Notes under the pieces: model-generated
Seen by the model: only the letters and a program-made list of their open reading frames with translations
What the model was told of the DNA's origin: nothing
The model's database searches: none
Made by a program: the position numbers and the translations under genes
In this document: one piece after another, positions 33,348 through 40,816 of the stretch
How positions within the stretch are numbered: the first letter of the stretch is position 1
Layout: the number at the start of each line of letters is the position of its first letter
From: Nocardioides speluncae
Lineage (GTDB): Bacteria; Actinomycetota; Actinomycetes; Propionibacteriales; Nocardioidaceae
Direction of reading: 5' to 3'
Assembly: GCF_003121585.1 (NCBI RefSeq)
Contig: NZ_QEOO01000050.1
Location: 62,001 to 126,000 of the forward strand
Length of the DNA stretch: 64,000 nucleotides

Positions 33348-34369
33348 TCCGCGCCCTTACCCGCTTCGTTGAGGAGCTGGATGATGATTCCGGACTTCTC
33401 GTCGAAGTACTTGTCCTTGGCCTCGCCCCAGCCGCCGAAGTCACCGTCGATGGTGAGCTGCTTCTGCGGCGCGGGGAACGGGTCGGCCGGGTCGTTGGCA
33501 CCCTCGACCTCGGTGTCCACCTCGACACCGACCGGACGGAAGCCGAACTTGGCGTAGAGGGTCTGCGCCTCCTCGGTGAGCAGGAAGTCGTAGAAGCTCT
33601 TCGCGGCGTCGCTGGCCTCGGTGGTGATCGCACCCGGGTTCTCGATCAGCAGCGTCTCCGGTGGGATGACGTAGTCGACCTCCGCGCCGGCCTGCTTGGA
33701 GAGGATCGCCTCGTTCTCGTAGGAGAGCAGGACGTCGCCCTGGCCCTGGTCGACGAACGCCGACGTGGCGTCGCGCGCCGAGCCCGGGAGCTTGATGGTG
33801 TGGTCGATCAGCTCCTTGGTGTACGCCTCGGCCTCCTTCTCGGAGCCGCCGTTGGCGATCACCGAGCCCCACGCGGCGAGGATGTTCCACCGCGCACCGC
33901 CGGACGAACCGGGGTGCGGCGTGATGACCTCGACGCCCTCCTGCACCAGGTCGTCCCAGGTCTGGATGTTCTTCGGGTTGCCCTTGCGGACCACGAACAC
34001 CACCACCGAGGAGGTGACGATGCCCTTGTTCGGGCCCTGGTCCCAGTCCTTCGCCACCAGGCCGGCGTCGACCAGGCGGGTGACGTCGCTGGCGAGCGAC
34101 AGGTGGACGAAGTCGGCGTTCTGGCCGGCCTCGACCGCGCGGCTCTGGTCACCGGACGGGCCGTACGACGGCGTCAGGTCGGCGCCGTTGCCGTCATCGG
34201 TCTTCTTGAAGGCGTCGAACACCTCGGCGTTCGCGGTCTTCAGAATCGAGAAGCCAACCACGTCGACCTTCTTCGACTGCCTCTCAGCAGCCGACTCTCC
34301 CCCGCACGCCGACAAGGCCAGCACCCCGGCAAGTGATACAGCTACCGCAGCCTTGATCTTGAGCTTCAT
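33344..34369 (-). CDS. cysP: Sulfate-binding lipoprotein
   Basis: 341 aa. The signal sequence ends in the lipobox LALSACGG, so it is a membrane-anchored lipoprotein. The mature part matches sulfate-binding proteins: DVVGFSILKTANAEVFDAF, SYGPSGDQSRAV, ADFVHLSLASDVTRLVDAG, ITPHPGSSGGARWNILAAWG, DVLLSYENEAIL and FGFRPVGVEV. Start at 34369 (MKLKIKAAVA) is chosen for GGAAGAGAG upstream and the short signal peptide. First gene of the cys operon; the divergent region to korA holds an AAGTC/GACTT inverted repeat near 34418 but no site I can assign. Confidence 0.93.
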   Translation of the reverse strand: MKLKIKAAVAVSLAGVLALSACGGESAAERQSKKVDVVGFSILKTANAEVFDAFKKTDDGNGADLTPSYGPSGDQSRAVEAGQNADFVHLSLASDVTRLVDAGLVAKDWDQGPNKGIVTSSVVVFVVRKGNPKNIQTWDDLVQEGVEVITPHPGSSGGARWNILAAWGSVIANGGSEKEAEAYTKELIDHTIKLPGSARDATSAFVDQGQGDVLLSYENEAILSKQAGAEVDYVIPPETLLIENPGAITTEASDAAKSFYDFLLTEEAQTLYAKFGFRPVGVEVDTEVEGANDPADPFPAPQKQLTIDGDFGGWGEAKDKYFDEKSGIIIQLLNEAGKGAE

Positions 34370-34628
34370 GGCACTCTCTTCCCGCCCTGCACCCAGAGCG
34401 TTTCTTGTCAATGTCCAGAAGTCTAGTCGACTTAACTGAAGTGAGCATCATTGACGACATTGCGTGAGATGGGTGGCGTTGCTCACGTCGCTGGCGTATA
34501 GAGGTCGTCGTACGCACGTCCAATGCGGGAGACGAGGCCCGGTTTCACGTCAGCCCGACTATCCTGGGAGGCTGGAACGGGTCAAGGACTCGTCCGCATA
34601 ACGCACGCCGAAGGAGGAGGCAGCTGGG

Positions 34629-36560
34629 GTGTCCAAGCAGGTCAAGCAACTCGACCGCGTCATCATCAGGTTCGCCGGCGACTCCGGTGACGGCATGCAG
34701 CTCACCGGAGACCGGTTCACCCAGGAGTCAGCAGCGTGGGGCAACGACCTCTCGACGCTGCCGAACTTCCCGGCCGAGATCCGCGCGCCGCAGGGCACGC
34801 TGCCGGGCGTCAGCAGCTTCCAGGTCCACTTCGCCGACCACGACATCCTGACCCCGGGCGACGCGCCCGACGTACTGGTCGCGATGAACCCGGCCGCGCT
34901 GAAGGCCAACCTCGGCGACCTGCCGAAGGGTGCCGCGATCATCGTGGACACCCACGACTTCACCACCCGTAACCTGACCAAGGCCGGGTACGCCGCGAAC
35001 CCACTCGAGGACGACTCGCTCGCCGAGTTCGCCGTACACGAGCTCGACCTGACCGGGATGACCGTAGAGGCGGTCAAGGAGTTCGGGCTGTCCCGCAAGG
35101 ACGCCGCCCGCGCGAAGAACATGTTCGCGCTCGGCCTGCTGTCGTGGATGTACGGCCGCCCGACCGAGACCACGGTGGCGTTCCTGGAGAAGCGGTTCGC
35201 GAAGGTCCCCGACATCCGCGACGCCAACATCATGGCGTTCAACAAGGGCTGGCACTTCGGTGAGACCACCGAGGCGTTCGTGGTCTCCTACGAGGTCAAG
35301 CCGGCGCCGATGCCCCCGGGCACCTACCGCAACATCACCGGCAACCTGGCGCTCGCCTACGGCCTGGTCGCGGGCGGCGTGCAGTCCGGGCTGCCGGTCT
35401 TCCTCGGCTCGTACCCGATCACGCCGGCCTCCGACATCCTCCACGAGCTCAGCAAGCACAAGGGCTTCGGCGTCACCACGCTGCAGGCCGAGGACGAGAT
35501 CGCCGGCATCGGCGCTGCGATCGGCGCCTCCTTCGCCGGCCACCTCGGCGTCACCACCACCTCCGGCCCGGGCATCGCGCTGAAGTCCGAGGCGCTCGGG
35601 CTCGCGGTGATGACCGAGCTGCCGCTGCTGGTGATCGACGTACAGCGCGGCGGGCCGTCCACCGGCCTGCCCACCAAGACCGAGCAGGCCGACCTGCTGC
35701 AGGCGATGTTCGGCCGCAACGGCGAGTCGCCGGTGCCGATCGTGGCGCCGCAGTCGCCCGGCGACTGCTTCGACGCGGCGCTGGAGGCGGTGCGAATCGC
35801 GATCACCTACCGGACGCCGGTGATGCTGCTGTCCGACGGCATGCTCGCCAACGGCTCCGAGCCGTGGCGGATCCCCGAGGTCGCCGAACTGCCGGAGATC
35901 GACCCGAAATTCGCGACCGAGACCAACCACACCACGACCGACAAGACCGGCGAGGAGAAGGCCGAGTTCTGGCCGTACCTCCGCGACGAGGAGACGCTGG
36001 CCAGGCCGTGGGCGATCCCGGGTACGCCGGGCCTCGAGCACCGCATCGGCGGGCTCGAGAAGGGCGACGGCCACGGCAACATCTCCTACGACCCGGCCAA
36101 CCACGACTTCATGGTCCGTACCCGCCAGGCCAAGGTGGACCGGATCGCCGACTCGCTGCCGCCGCTGGAGGTCGACGACCCGAGCGGCGCCGCGAAGGTG
36201 CTGGTGCTCGGCTGGGGCTCGACGTACGGCCCGATCGGCGCCGGCGTACGCCGGGTGCGCAAGGCCGGCTACCACGTCGCGCAGGTCCACCTGCGCCACC
36301 TCAACCCGTTCCCGAACGACCTCGGCGAGATCCTCAAGCGCTACGACAAGGTGCTGATCCCCGAGATGAACCTCGGCCAGCTCTCACTGCTGCTCCGCGG
36401 CAAGTACCTCGTCGACGCCATCGGCTACAACCAGGTCAACGGCATGCCGCTCAAGGCCGCCGCGCTCGCCGACGCGATCGGCACCCTGGTCGGCGAGGCC
36501 GAGGGCATCGAGGTCGAGCTGGTCGCGACCGACGCAAAGACCAAGGAGGCACGTCGATGA
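34629..36560 (+). CDS. korA: 2-oxoacid:ferredoxin oxidoreductase, fused gamma-alpha subunit
   Basis: 643 aa. The first ~190 residues are the gamma domain (RVIIRFAGDSGDGMQLTGDR, FPAEIRAPQGTLPGVSSFQV), followed by the alpha pyrimidine domain beginning near residue 230 (YGLVAGGVQSGLPVFLGSYP, ITPASDILHELSKHK) with TTSGPGIALKSEALGLAVMT and VQRGGPSTGLPTKTEQADLL. It converts 2-oxoglutarate (or another 2-oxoacid) plus CoA to acyl-CoA, CO2 and reduced ferredoxin, an oxygen-tolerant version in actinobacteria. GTG start at 34629 has GGAGGAGG nine bases upstream. Overlaps korB by 4 bp. Confidence 0.93.
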   Translation: MSKQVKQLDRVIIRFAGDSGDGMQLTGDRFTQESAAWGNDLSTLPNFPAEIRAPQGTLPGVSSFQVHFADHDILTPGDAPDVLVAMNPAALKANLGDLPKGAAIIVDTHDFTTRNLTKAGYAANPLEDDSLAEFAVHELDLTGMTVEAVKEFGLSRKDAARAKNMFALGLLSWMYGRPTETTVAFLEKRFAKVPDIRDANIMAFNKGWHFGETTEAFVVSYEVKPAPMPPGTYRNITGNLALAYGLVAGGVQSGLPVFLGSYPITPASDILHELSKHKGFGVTTLQAEDEIAGIGAAIGASFAGHLGVTTTSGPGIALKSEALGLAVMTELPLLVIDVQRGGPSTGLPTKTEQADLLQAMFGRNGESPVPIVAPQSPGDCFDAALEAVRIAITYRTPVMLLSDGMLANGSEPWRIPEVAELPEIDPKFATETNHTTTDKTGEEKAEFWPYLRDEETLARPWAIPGTPGLEHRIGGLEKGDGHGNISYDPANHDFMVRTRQAKVDRIADSLPPLEVDDPSGAAKVLVLGWGSTYGPIGAGVRRVRKAGYHVAQVHLRHLNPFPNDLGEILKRYDKVLIPEMNLGQLSLLLRGKYLVDAIGYNQVNGMPLKAAALADAIGTLVGEAEGIEVELVATDAKTKEARR

Positions 36561-37630
36561 GCACGACCGCCCTTCCCTTCCCCGGCCTGCGCGGCGTACC
36601 CGAGGCCGACGAGAAGCAGACGGCCAAGGAGTTCACCAGCGACCAGGAGGTCCGCTGGTGCCCCGGGTGCGGCGACTACGCCGTACTCAAGGCCGTGCAG
36701 GGCTTCCTGCCCGAGCTCGGCATCCGCCGCGAGAACGTCGTGTTCGTCTCCGGCATCGGCTGCTCGTCGCGGTTCCCGTACTACCTCGACACCTACGGCA
36801 TGCACTCGATCCACGGCCGCGCGCCGTCGATCGCAACCGGCATCGCCACCGCCCGCGAGGACCTCTCGGTGTTCGTGGTGACCGGTGACGGCGACGCGCT
36901 GTCGATCGGCGGCAACCACCTGATCCACGCGCTGCGCCGCAACGTCAACATGACGATCCTGCTGTTCAACAACCGAATCTACGGCCTCACCAAGGGGCAG
37001 TACTCGCCCACGTCCGAGGCCGGCAAGGTCACCAAGTCCACGCCGATGGGCTCGCTCGACCACCCGTTCAACCCGGTCTCGCTGGCGCTGGGCGCAGAGG
37101 GCTCGTTCGTCGCTCGCACCATCGACTCCGACCGCAAGCACCTCACCTCGGTGCTGTCCGCGGCCGCCGCCCACCGCGGCACCTCGTTCGTCGAGATCTA
37201 CCAGAACTGCCCGATCTTCAACGACGGCGCCTTCGACGCGATCAAGTCGCCCGACACCAAGGCCGACGCGATCATCCCGCTGGTCGATGGCGAGCAGATC
37301 CGGTTCGGCGCCGAGCGGCAGTACGGCGTGGTCCGCGACCAGGACACCGGCTCGGTGCATGCCGTCGAGGTCGCCGACGTGGCCGAGAAGGACCTGCTGG
37401 TCCACGACGCCCACTCCCCCGACCCGACCACGGCCTTCGCGCTGTCCCGGCTCACCGACAACGGCGTACTCCACCGTGCTCCGATCGGCATCTTCCGCGC
37501 CGTCGAGCGGCCGACGTACGACGACCAGGCCCGCGAGCAGGTGACCACCGCCCACGCCGCCGCTCCCGGCGAGCCCGCCGACAAGCTGGCCGCGCTGATC
37601 AGCGGCGGCGACACCTGGACCGTCGTCTGA
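36557..37630 (+). CDS. korB: 2-oxoacid:ferredoxin oxidoreductase, beta subunit
   Basis: 357 aa thiamine-diphosphate subunit. RWCPGCGDYAVLKAVQ and SGIGCSSRFPYYLDTYG give the Cys residues of the Fe-S cluster, and VVTGDGDALSIGGNHLIHAL with NNRIYGLTKGQYSPTS is the TPP-Mg motif. GRAPSIATGIATARED and FVEIYQNCPIFNDGAF are also family blocks. Starts at ATG 36557 inside the ATGA overlap with korA. The pair can replace or supplement 2-oxoglutarate dehydrogenase in the TCA cycle. Confidence 0.95.
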   Translation: MSTTALPFPGLRGVPEADEKQTAKEFTSDQEVRWCPGCGDYAVLKAVQGFLPELGIRRENVVFVSGIGCSSRFPYYLDTYGMHSIHGRAPSIATGIATAREDLSVFVVTGDGDALSIGGNHLIHALRRNVNMTILLFNNRIYGLTKGQYSPTSEAGKVTKSTPMGSLDHPFNPVSLALGAEGSFVARTIDSDRKHLTSVLSAAAAHRGTSFVEIYQNCPIFNDGAFDAIKSPDTKADAIIPLVDGEQIRFGAERQYGVVRDQDTGSVHAVEVADVAEKDLLVHDAHSPDPTTAFALSRLTDNGVLHRAPIGIFRAVERPTYDDQAREQVTTAHAAAPGEPADKLAALISGGDTWTVV

Positions 37631-37631
37631 T

Positions 37632-37645
37632 TCCGGACGTCCGGA
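37632..37645. terminator. 14-bp palindrome directly after korB
   Basis: TCCGGACGTCCGGA is a perfect palindrome one base after the korB stop. A short hairpin of 5-6 pairs is possible; no T-tract, so a terminator role is tentative. Confidence 0.35.
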
Positions 37646-37999
37646 CCGGTCGCTCCCTGTCTACAGACCCACCCTGACAGGCGCGCCTTTCGAGCGACAG
37701 GAATTCTTAGCAAGTGACCGGTTTTCTGACAAGCACGCAACCATGGACCTCGTGCAGCCTCTGAGTTCACTCATCCGCTGAACCCGGCGCCGGCCTACAT
37801 CCGGATCGATCAAGGGGAGCAAGGAAGCCTGTGTCCCACGGGGGAGGTCGAGGTCCGCGTCCACAGCCACAACACCCATGGCGACCACACCGACCGGTGG
37901 CCGTTCGTCATCGTCGCGCTCTGATCTGAATTTCCGAGGTTCGAGCCAACCTGGTTGGCTTGGCGGGCGTTCCTTCCTCAGAGACCTCGGGAGGTGAGT
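37646..37999 (+). other. 354-bp region without an intact gene; possible coding remnant at 37731-37924
   Basis: No complete gene is visible. One plus-strand frame is open from the TGA at 37728 to a TGA at 37922-37924 and reads like protein (for example PAPAYIRIDQGEQG and VEVRVHSHNTHGDHTDRWPF), but it has no ATG, GTG or TTG start and no ribosome site. It may be the 3' remnant of a lost gene, or chance. The end of the region holds the ribosome site of the sigma factor gene (GGGAGGTGA at 37989-37997). Confidence 0.3.
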
Positions 38000-38530
38000 G
38001 TGGGACGGCGCGATGACAGTCAGTACGCCGAGTTCGTGGCTGCCTACCAACACCGGCTCCGAGGCTCGGCCTACCTCATGACCGGCGACTGGGCGACCGC
38101 AGCCGACGTCACCCAGGAAGCGCTGATCCGGCTGTACGTCGCGTGGCCCCGCTTGGAGAAGAAGGACGGCGGGCTCGCGTCGTACGCCCACCGCGCCCTG
38201 CACAGCGCCGTGGTCGACCAGCACCGCAAGCACAGCCGGCGCGAGAAGAACGAGGACCGGGCCCCGAGGGCGACCTCGGTCGGCGACGGCACCGAGGAGC
38301 ACGCCGAGCGTGAGGTCCTGGTGCAAGCCTTGAAGGCGCTGCCCGAGCGGCAGCGCGCCTGCGTCGTACTCCGCTACTTCGAGGACCTGTCGGTCGCCGA
38401 CACCGCCGCCGCGCTGAAGTGCTCGATCGGCACCATCAAGAGCCAGACCTCGCACGGCCTGCGCGCACTCAAGGCCGAGCTCACCCGACTCGGTAGGGCC
38501 GACGTGCTCGAGTTCGGAGGGGAGGGGTGA
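38000..38530 (+). CDS. SigE-family (ECF-like) RNA polymerase sigma factor
   Basis: 176 aa, the usual size for this actinobacterial group. Region 2 is about residues 10-75 (FVAAYQHRLRGSAYLMTGDW, DVTQEALIRLYVAWPRL), and region 4 about 105-160 (ALPERQRACVVLRYFEDLSV, AALKCSIGTIKSQTSHGL). The GTG at 38000 is chosen because GGAGG lies five bases upstream. Its stop overlaps the next gene (TGATG), so the membrane protein that follows is its likely partner or regulator. The signal it answers is unknown. Confidence 0.92.
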   Translation: MGRRDDSQYAEFVAAYQHRLRGSAYLMTGDWATAADVTQEALIRLYVAWPRLEKKDGGLASYAHRALHSAVVDQHRKHSRREKNEDRAPRATSVGDGTEEHAEREVLVQALKALPERQRACVVLRYFEDLSVADTAAALKCSIGTIKSQTSHGLRALKAELTRLGRADVLEFGGEG

Positions 38531-39552
38531 TGAAGGACCTACGCGAAGCGATGCTCGACGCCGGCGCCCCCCGCGACGACTGGAACGCCGAGATCCCCAC
38601 CCTGATCGCCGCCGGCCAGAAGCGAGTACGCCGCCGCAAACTCATCGCCGCCGGCACCGCCGCCGCCGTCATCGCCATCATCGGCACCACCGCCGCCCTC
38701 ACCGGGATTCCTGGCCTCAACCGCGCCGACCCCGACCCTGTAAAGCCTGACAAGAGTGGCTTCTACGTCGAAGAGCGCCTGGCACCAGCGGAGGTCGAAC
38801 GTCGCTGCACCATCGTGATGAACGCCGACGGGCAAACGAAGTACACCTGGGTGACCGACTCGACCGAGACCCGAGTGGGACGGACGATTGCAATGCAGAC
38901 GACCGATCTCACAGGCAACGGTGGCAGCCACGCTGCGGCGTTCCTCCAAAACTGCGTGATCCCGCAGGAGAAGATGCTCCACCAGCCGCGTCGTGCCCAC
39001 CCGGCAAAGATGCCGCTACCGACCGACACGGACGCCCTGACCGAACAGTGCTCTCGCCAAGCGAGCTACGACTTCACCGACTGGACGATCCTGGCGTCTG
39101 CGGCTCGTGGACGCCCGGGCGTCGATGGAGTCAATGTCGTTCTGATGTCGGCGAACGGTTACGCCGTCCACTGCAATATCTCCCCACCGGAGTCGAGCAC
39201 CGGCATTAGGTTCGGCGAAGGCCGGCTCCACGATGACGAGGGCGAGCCGATCCTCCCACCGGACGACGCCGGTCCCGAGGATCCCGATCGCTACGTTGGC
39301 ATCGCACCACGCTGCTACCGCGAGGAGCGGCAGATACGCTGCCTCAGCACCGGTGTCATCCCGGGCCTGCCAGATGGATACCGGATCGAGGTCGTCCGGC
39401 CCGACGGATCGGTCAAAGAGTTCGTCACGAATCGGGGCGCGTTTGCCATCGTCGTCCGGTCCGACAAGGAGAGCGGTACGCCGGACCGACTCGACGCCAA
39501 GGTGATGGATCAGGACGGCGGGGTGCTCTGGGACTCGGCGATCGAGCGGTAG
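38530..39552 (+). CDS. Membrane-anchored protein of unknown function, partner of the sigma factor
   Basis: 340 aa. A cytoplasmic stretch of about 36 residues (KDLREAMLDAGAPRDDWN) is followed by RRRKLIAAGTAAAVIAIIGT, a single membrane segment, and then an outside domain of about 280 residues with several Cys (RRCTIVMN, QNCVIPQEK, CSRQASYDF, HCNISPPE, RCYREERQIRCLS) that could form disulfides. I do not recognise the outer domain. The layout and the 1-bp overlap with the sigma gene suggest an anti-sigma or sensor role, but it lacks a clear zinc anti-sigma motif. Start is ATG 38530; GTG 38527 is equally placed. Confidence 0.65.
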   Translation: MKDLREAMLDAGAPRDDWNAEIPTLIAAGQKRVRRRKLIAAGTAAAVIAIIGTTAALTGIPGLNRADPDPVKPDKSGFYVEERLAPAEVERRCTIVMNADGQTKYTWVTDSTETRVGRTIAMQTTDLTGNGGSHAAAFLQNCVIPQEKMLHQPRRAHPAKMPLPTDTDALTEQCSRQASYDFTDWTILASAARGRPGVDGVNVVLMSANGYAVHCNISPPESSTGIRFGEGRLHDDEGEPILPPDDAGPEDPDRYVGIAPRCYREERQIRCLSTGVIPGLPDGYRIEVVRPDGSVKEFVTNRGAFAIVVRSDKESGTPDRLDAKVMDQDGGVLWDSAIER

Positions 39553-39564
39553 CTGCCGCTCGAT
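39541..39564. terminator. 9-bp perfect stem-loop over the stop codon of the sigma-partner gene
   Basis: ATCGAGCGG (39541-39549) pairs with CCGCTCGAT (39556-39564) around TAGCTG, which contains the stop codon. It lies between convergent genes (next stop at 39577) and can act for both. Confidence 0.55.
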
Positions 39565-39576
39565 GTCTAGGTGGTG

Positions 39577-40047
39577 TCAGCGCGGGCTGATGATGTAGGC
39601 CATCGAGAACGAGCGCAGGTACTCGCGCCCGGGGACAACCTTCACTCGGTAGCAGCCCGGCTTCGTCACGCCCTTGTACGTGTAGAAGGCAGTGTCATCG
39701 GTTCTGTCTCGACGCGTGTCCTGCCACTTCACACCGAGGCGGCACACCCACTTCGCTCCGACCTTCTTGATCGGGCGGTACTGCAGCCGGGTCGGCTTGA
39801 ACTTGCCGTGTGGCTTGACCTTGCCGAAGAAGTTGAAGGAGGTCCCAACCGTCTGGTTGATGCAGATCTGCACGTTGCGCTCACCTTCCGGCACATCCGT
39901 GTCCGCTTCGCAGCTGGCGCGTCGACCGTCGACCGTGCTGACGGTAAGGCTCTTGTCGGCGGCCGCGGCTGCCTGGGCCGGCGCCAGCGTAGCGGCGAGA
40001 AGCAGGGCGGTCAGCGCCGCGAGAACGCCCGTGATGATGCGATGCAT
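39577..40047 (-). CDS. Small secreted protein, paralogue of the next gene
   Basis: 156 aa. Signal peptide MHRIITGVLAALTALLLAAT then LAPAQAAAAA, cleaved near residue 30. The mature part of about 125 residues contains two possible disulfide Cys pairs (RRASCEADTDV, NVQICINQTV, KWVCRLGVKW, KPGCYRVKVV) and many aromatic and Lys residues, as in small beta-sandwich proteins. No family recognised. The ATG at 40047 has GAAAGGA upstream; a longer frame is not coding-like. The signal peptide is nearly identical to that of the neighbour at 40190, indicating a tandem duplication followed by divergence of the mature domain. Confidence 0.75.
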   Translation of the reverse strand: MHRIITGVLAALTALLLAATLAPAQAAAAADKSLTVSTVDGRRASCEADTDVPEGERNVQICINQTVGTSFNFFGKVKPHGKFKPTRLQYRPIKKVGAKWVCRLGVKWQDTRRDRTDDTAFYTYKGVTKPGCYRVKVVPGREYLRSFSMAYIISPR

Positions 40048-40132
40048 CGCAAAAGTCCTTTCTCCCGCGAAAGACGTGCAGCCTTTCGCCCTCTCACCAT
40101 AACTCCGCGCTCGGCGAGCAACGCCCACGCTT

Positions 40133-40168
40133 GGCGATGCCCTCTCGCCTGGGCGGGAGGGCATCGCC
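40133..40168. terminator. 12-bp perfect stem-loop between the two secreted-protein genes
   Basis: GGCGATGCCCTC (40133-40144) pairs exactly with GAGGGCATCGCC (40157-40168) around TCGCCTGGGCGG. It lies 21 bp after the stop of the 40190 gene and before the 39577 gene, both on the minus strand, so they are probably separate transcripts. Confidence 0.7.
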
Positions 40169-40189
40169 GTGCCGGAACTATCAATCCGG

Positions 40190-40603
40190 TCAGGTCCAGA
40201 AGACCTCGAGGGCCTTGCTGGGCGACCACCCGTAGTTGCCCCGAGGCGGAACGAGCGCCCGGTAGGTCCGTCGGGCACCTGAGGGAAGGTTAACGACCGT
40301 GTGGTAGTTGCCGACCCCGTTGGTCTTGATCACCTTGACCTTCGACCACTTGCAAGTGCCGCTGGCGCACACCCGCCGTTGGATGATGACCTTGCTCCAC
40401 TTGTAGGTCTGCCTGGGGCCGACGTGACCCGAAAGGTGCGCATTCGGAATCTGAGTGCCGGACGCCTTGATGCCGACAAACCGCTTCTCCAGAGCCATGG
40501 CGGCGTCCTCGGCCGCCGGGGCGGTGGCCTGGGCAGGAGCGAGGGTGGCGGCGAGGAAGAGAGCGATGAAGGCGGCGAGGACGCCGACGATGATGCGTTT
40601 CAT
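40190..40603 (-). CDS. Small secreted protein, paralogue of the previous gene
   Basis: 137 aa. Signal peptide MKRIIVGVLAAFIALFLAAT then LAPAQATAPAAE. The mature ~105 residues contain one CxxxxC pair (RRVCASGTCKWSK), repeated YKWSKVIIQ / CKWSKVKVI strands, and a final RRTYRALVPPRGNYGWSPSK that resembles the fibronectin-like tails of small secreted actinobacterial proteins. Function not recognised. The start is followed upstream by a short leader; GGGGGGTACATCCCAGA precedes the ATG with a weak ribosome site. Confidence 0.75.
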   Translation of the reverse strand: MKRIIVGVLAAFIALFLAATLAPAQATAPAAEDAAMALEKRFVGIKASGTQIPNAHLSGHVGPRQTYKWSKVIIQRRVCASGTCKWSKVKVIKTNGVGNYHTVVNLPSGARRTYRALVPPRGNYGWSPSKALEVFWT

Positions 40604-40716
40604 TCTGGGATGTACCCCCCAATGAGTAGTGACAGATGAACTGCTGATGGCGATCTACCCCGAGCGCAGACGGCCAACCCTACGTGTCCGGAACTGGGGC
40701 CCCTGAGGTTGGTCCG

Positions 40717-40738
40717 GTTCACCTTGCGTTAACCGGAC
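40717..40738. promoter_or_regulatory. PHO box (two 11-bp direct-repeat units) upstream of phoX
   Basis: GTTCACCTTGC then GTTAACCGGAC are adjacent 11-mers fitting the actinobacterial PhoP direct-repeat pattern (GTTCACC core, second copy GTTAACC). A possible -10 (TTACGTT, near 40761) lies about 25 bp downstream, and the phoX start 79 bp downstream. Confidence 0.55.
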
Positions 40739-40816
40739 GTCGCCCCGCGGGCATCTCGGGTGGCTTACGTTGCGTCCGGCTCGATCCCGAGACAGCAATT
40801 CCGAGTGAGGGACTCA

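Noticed and set aside
34370..34628. Riboswitch or defined operator in the cysP/korA divergent region
   Set aside because: Only short inverted repeats (CGTGAG/CTCACG and AAGTC/GACTT) were seen; no conserved riboswitch core could be recognised.
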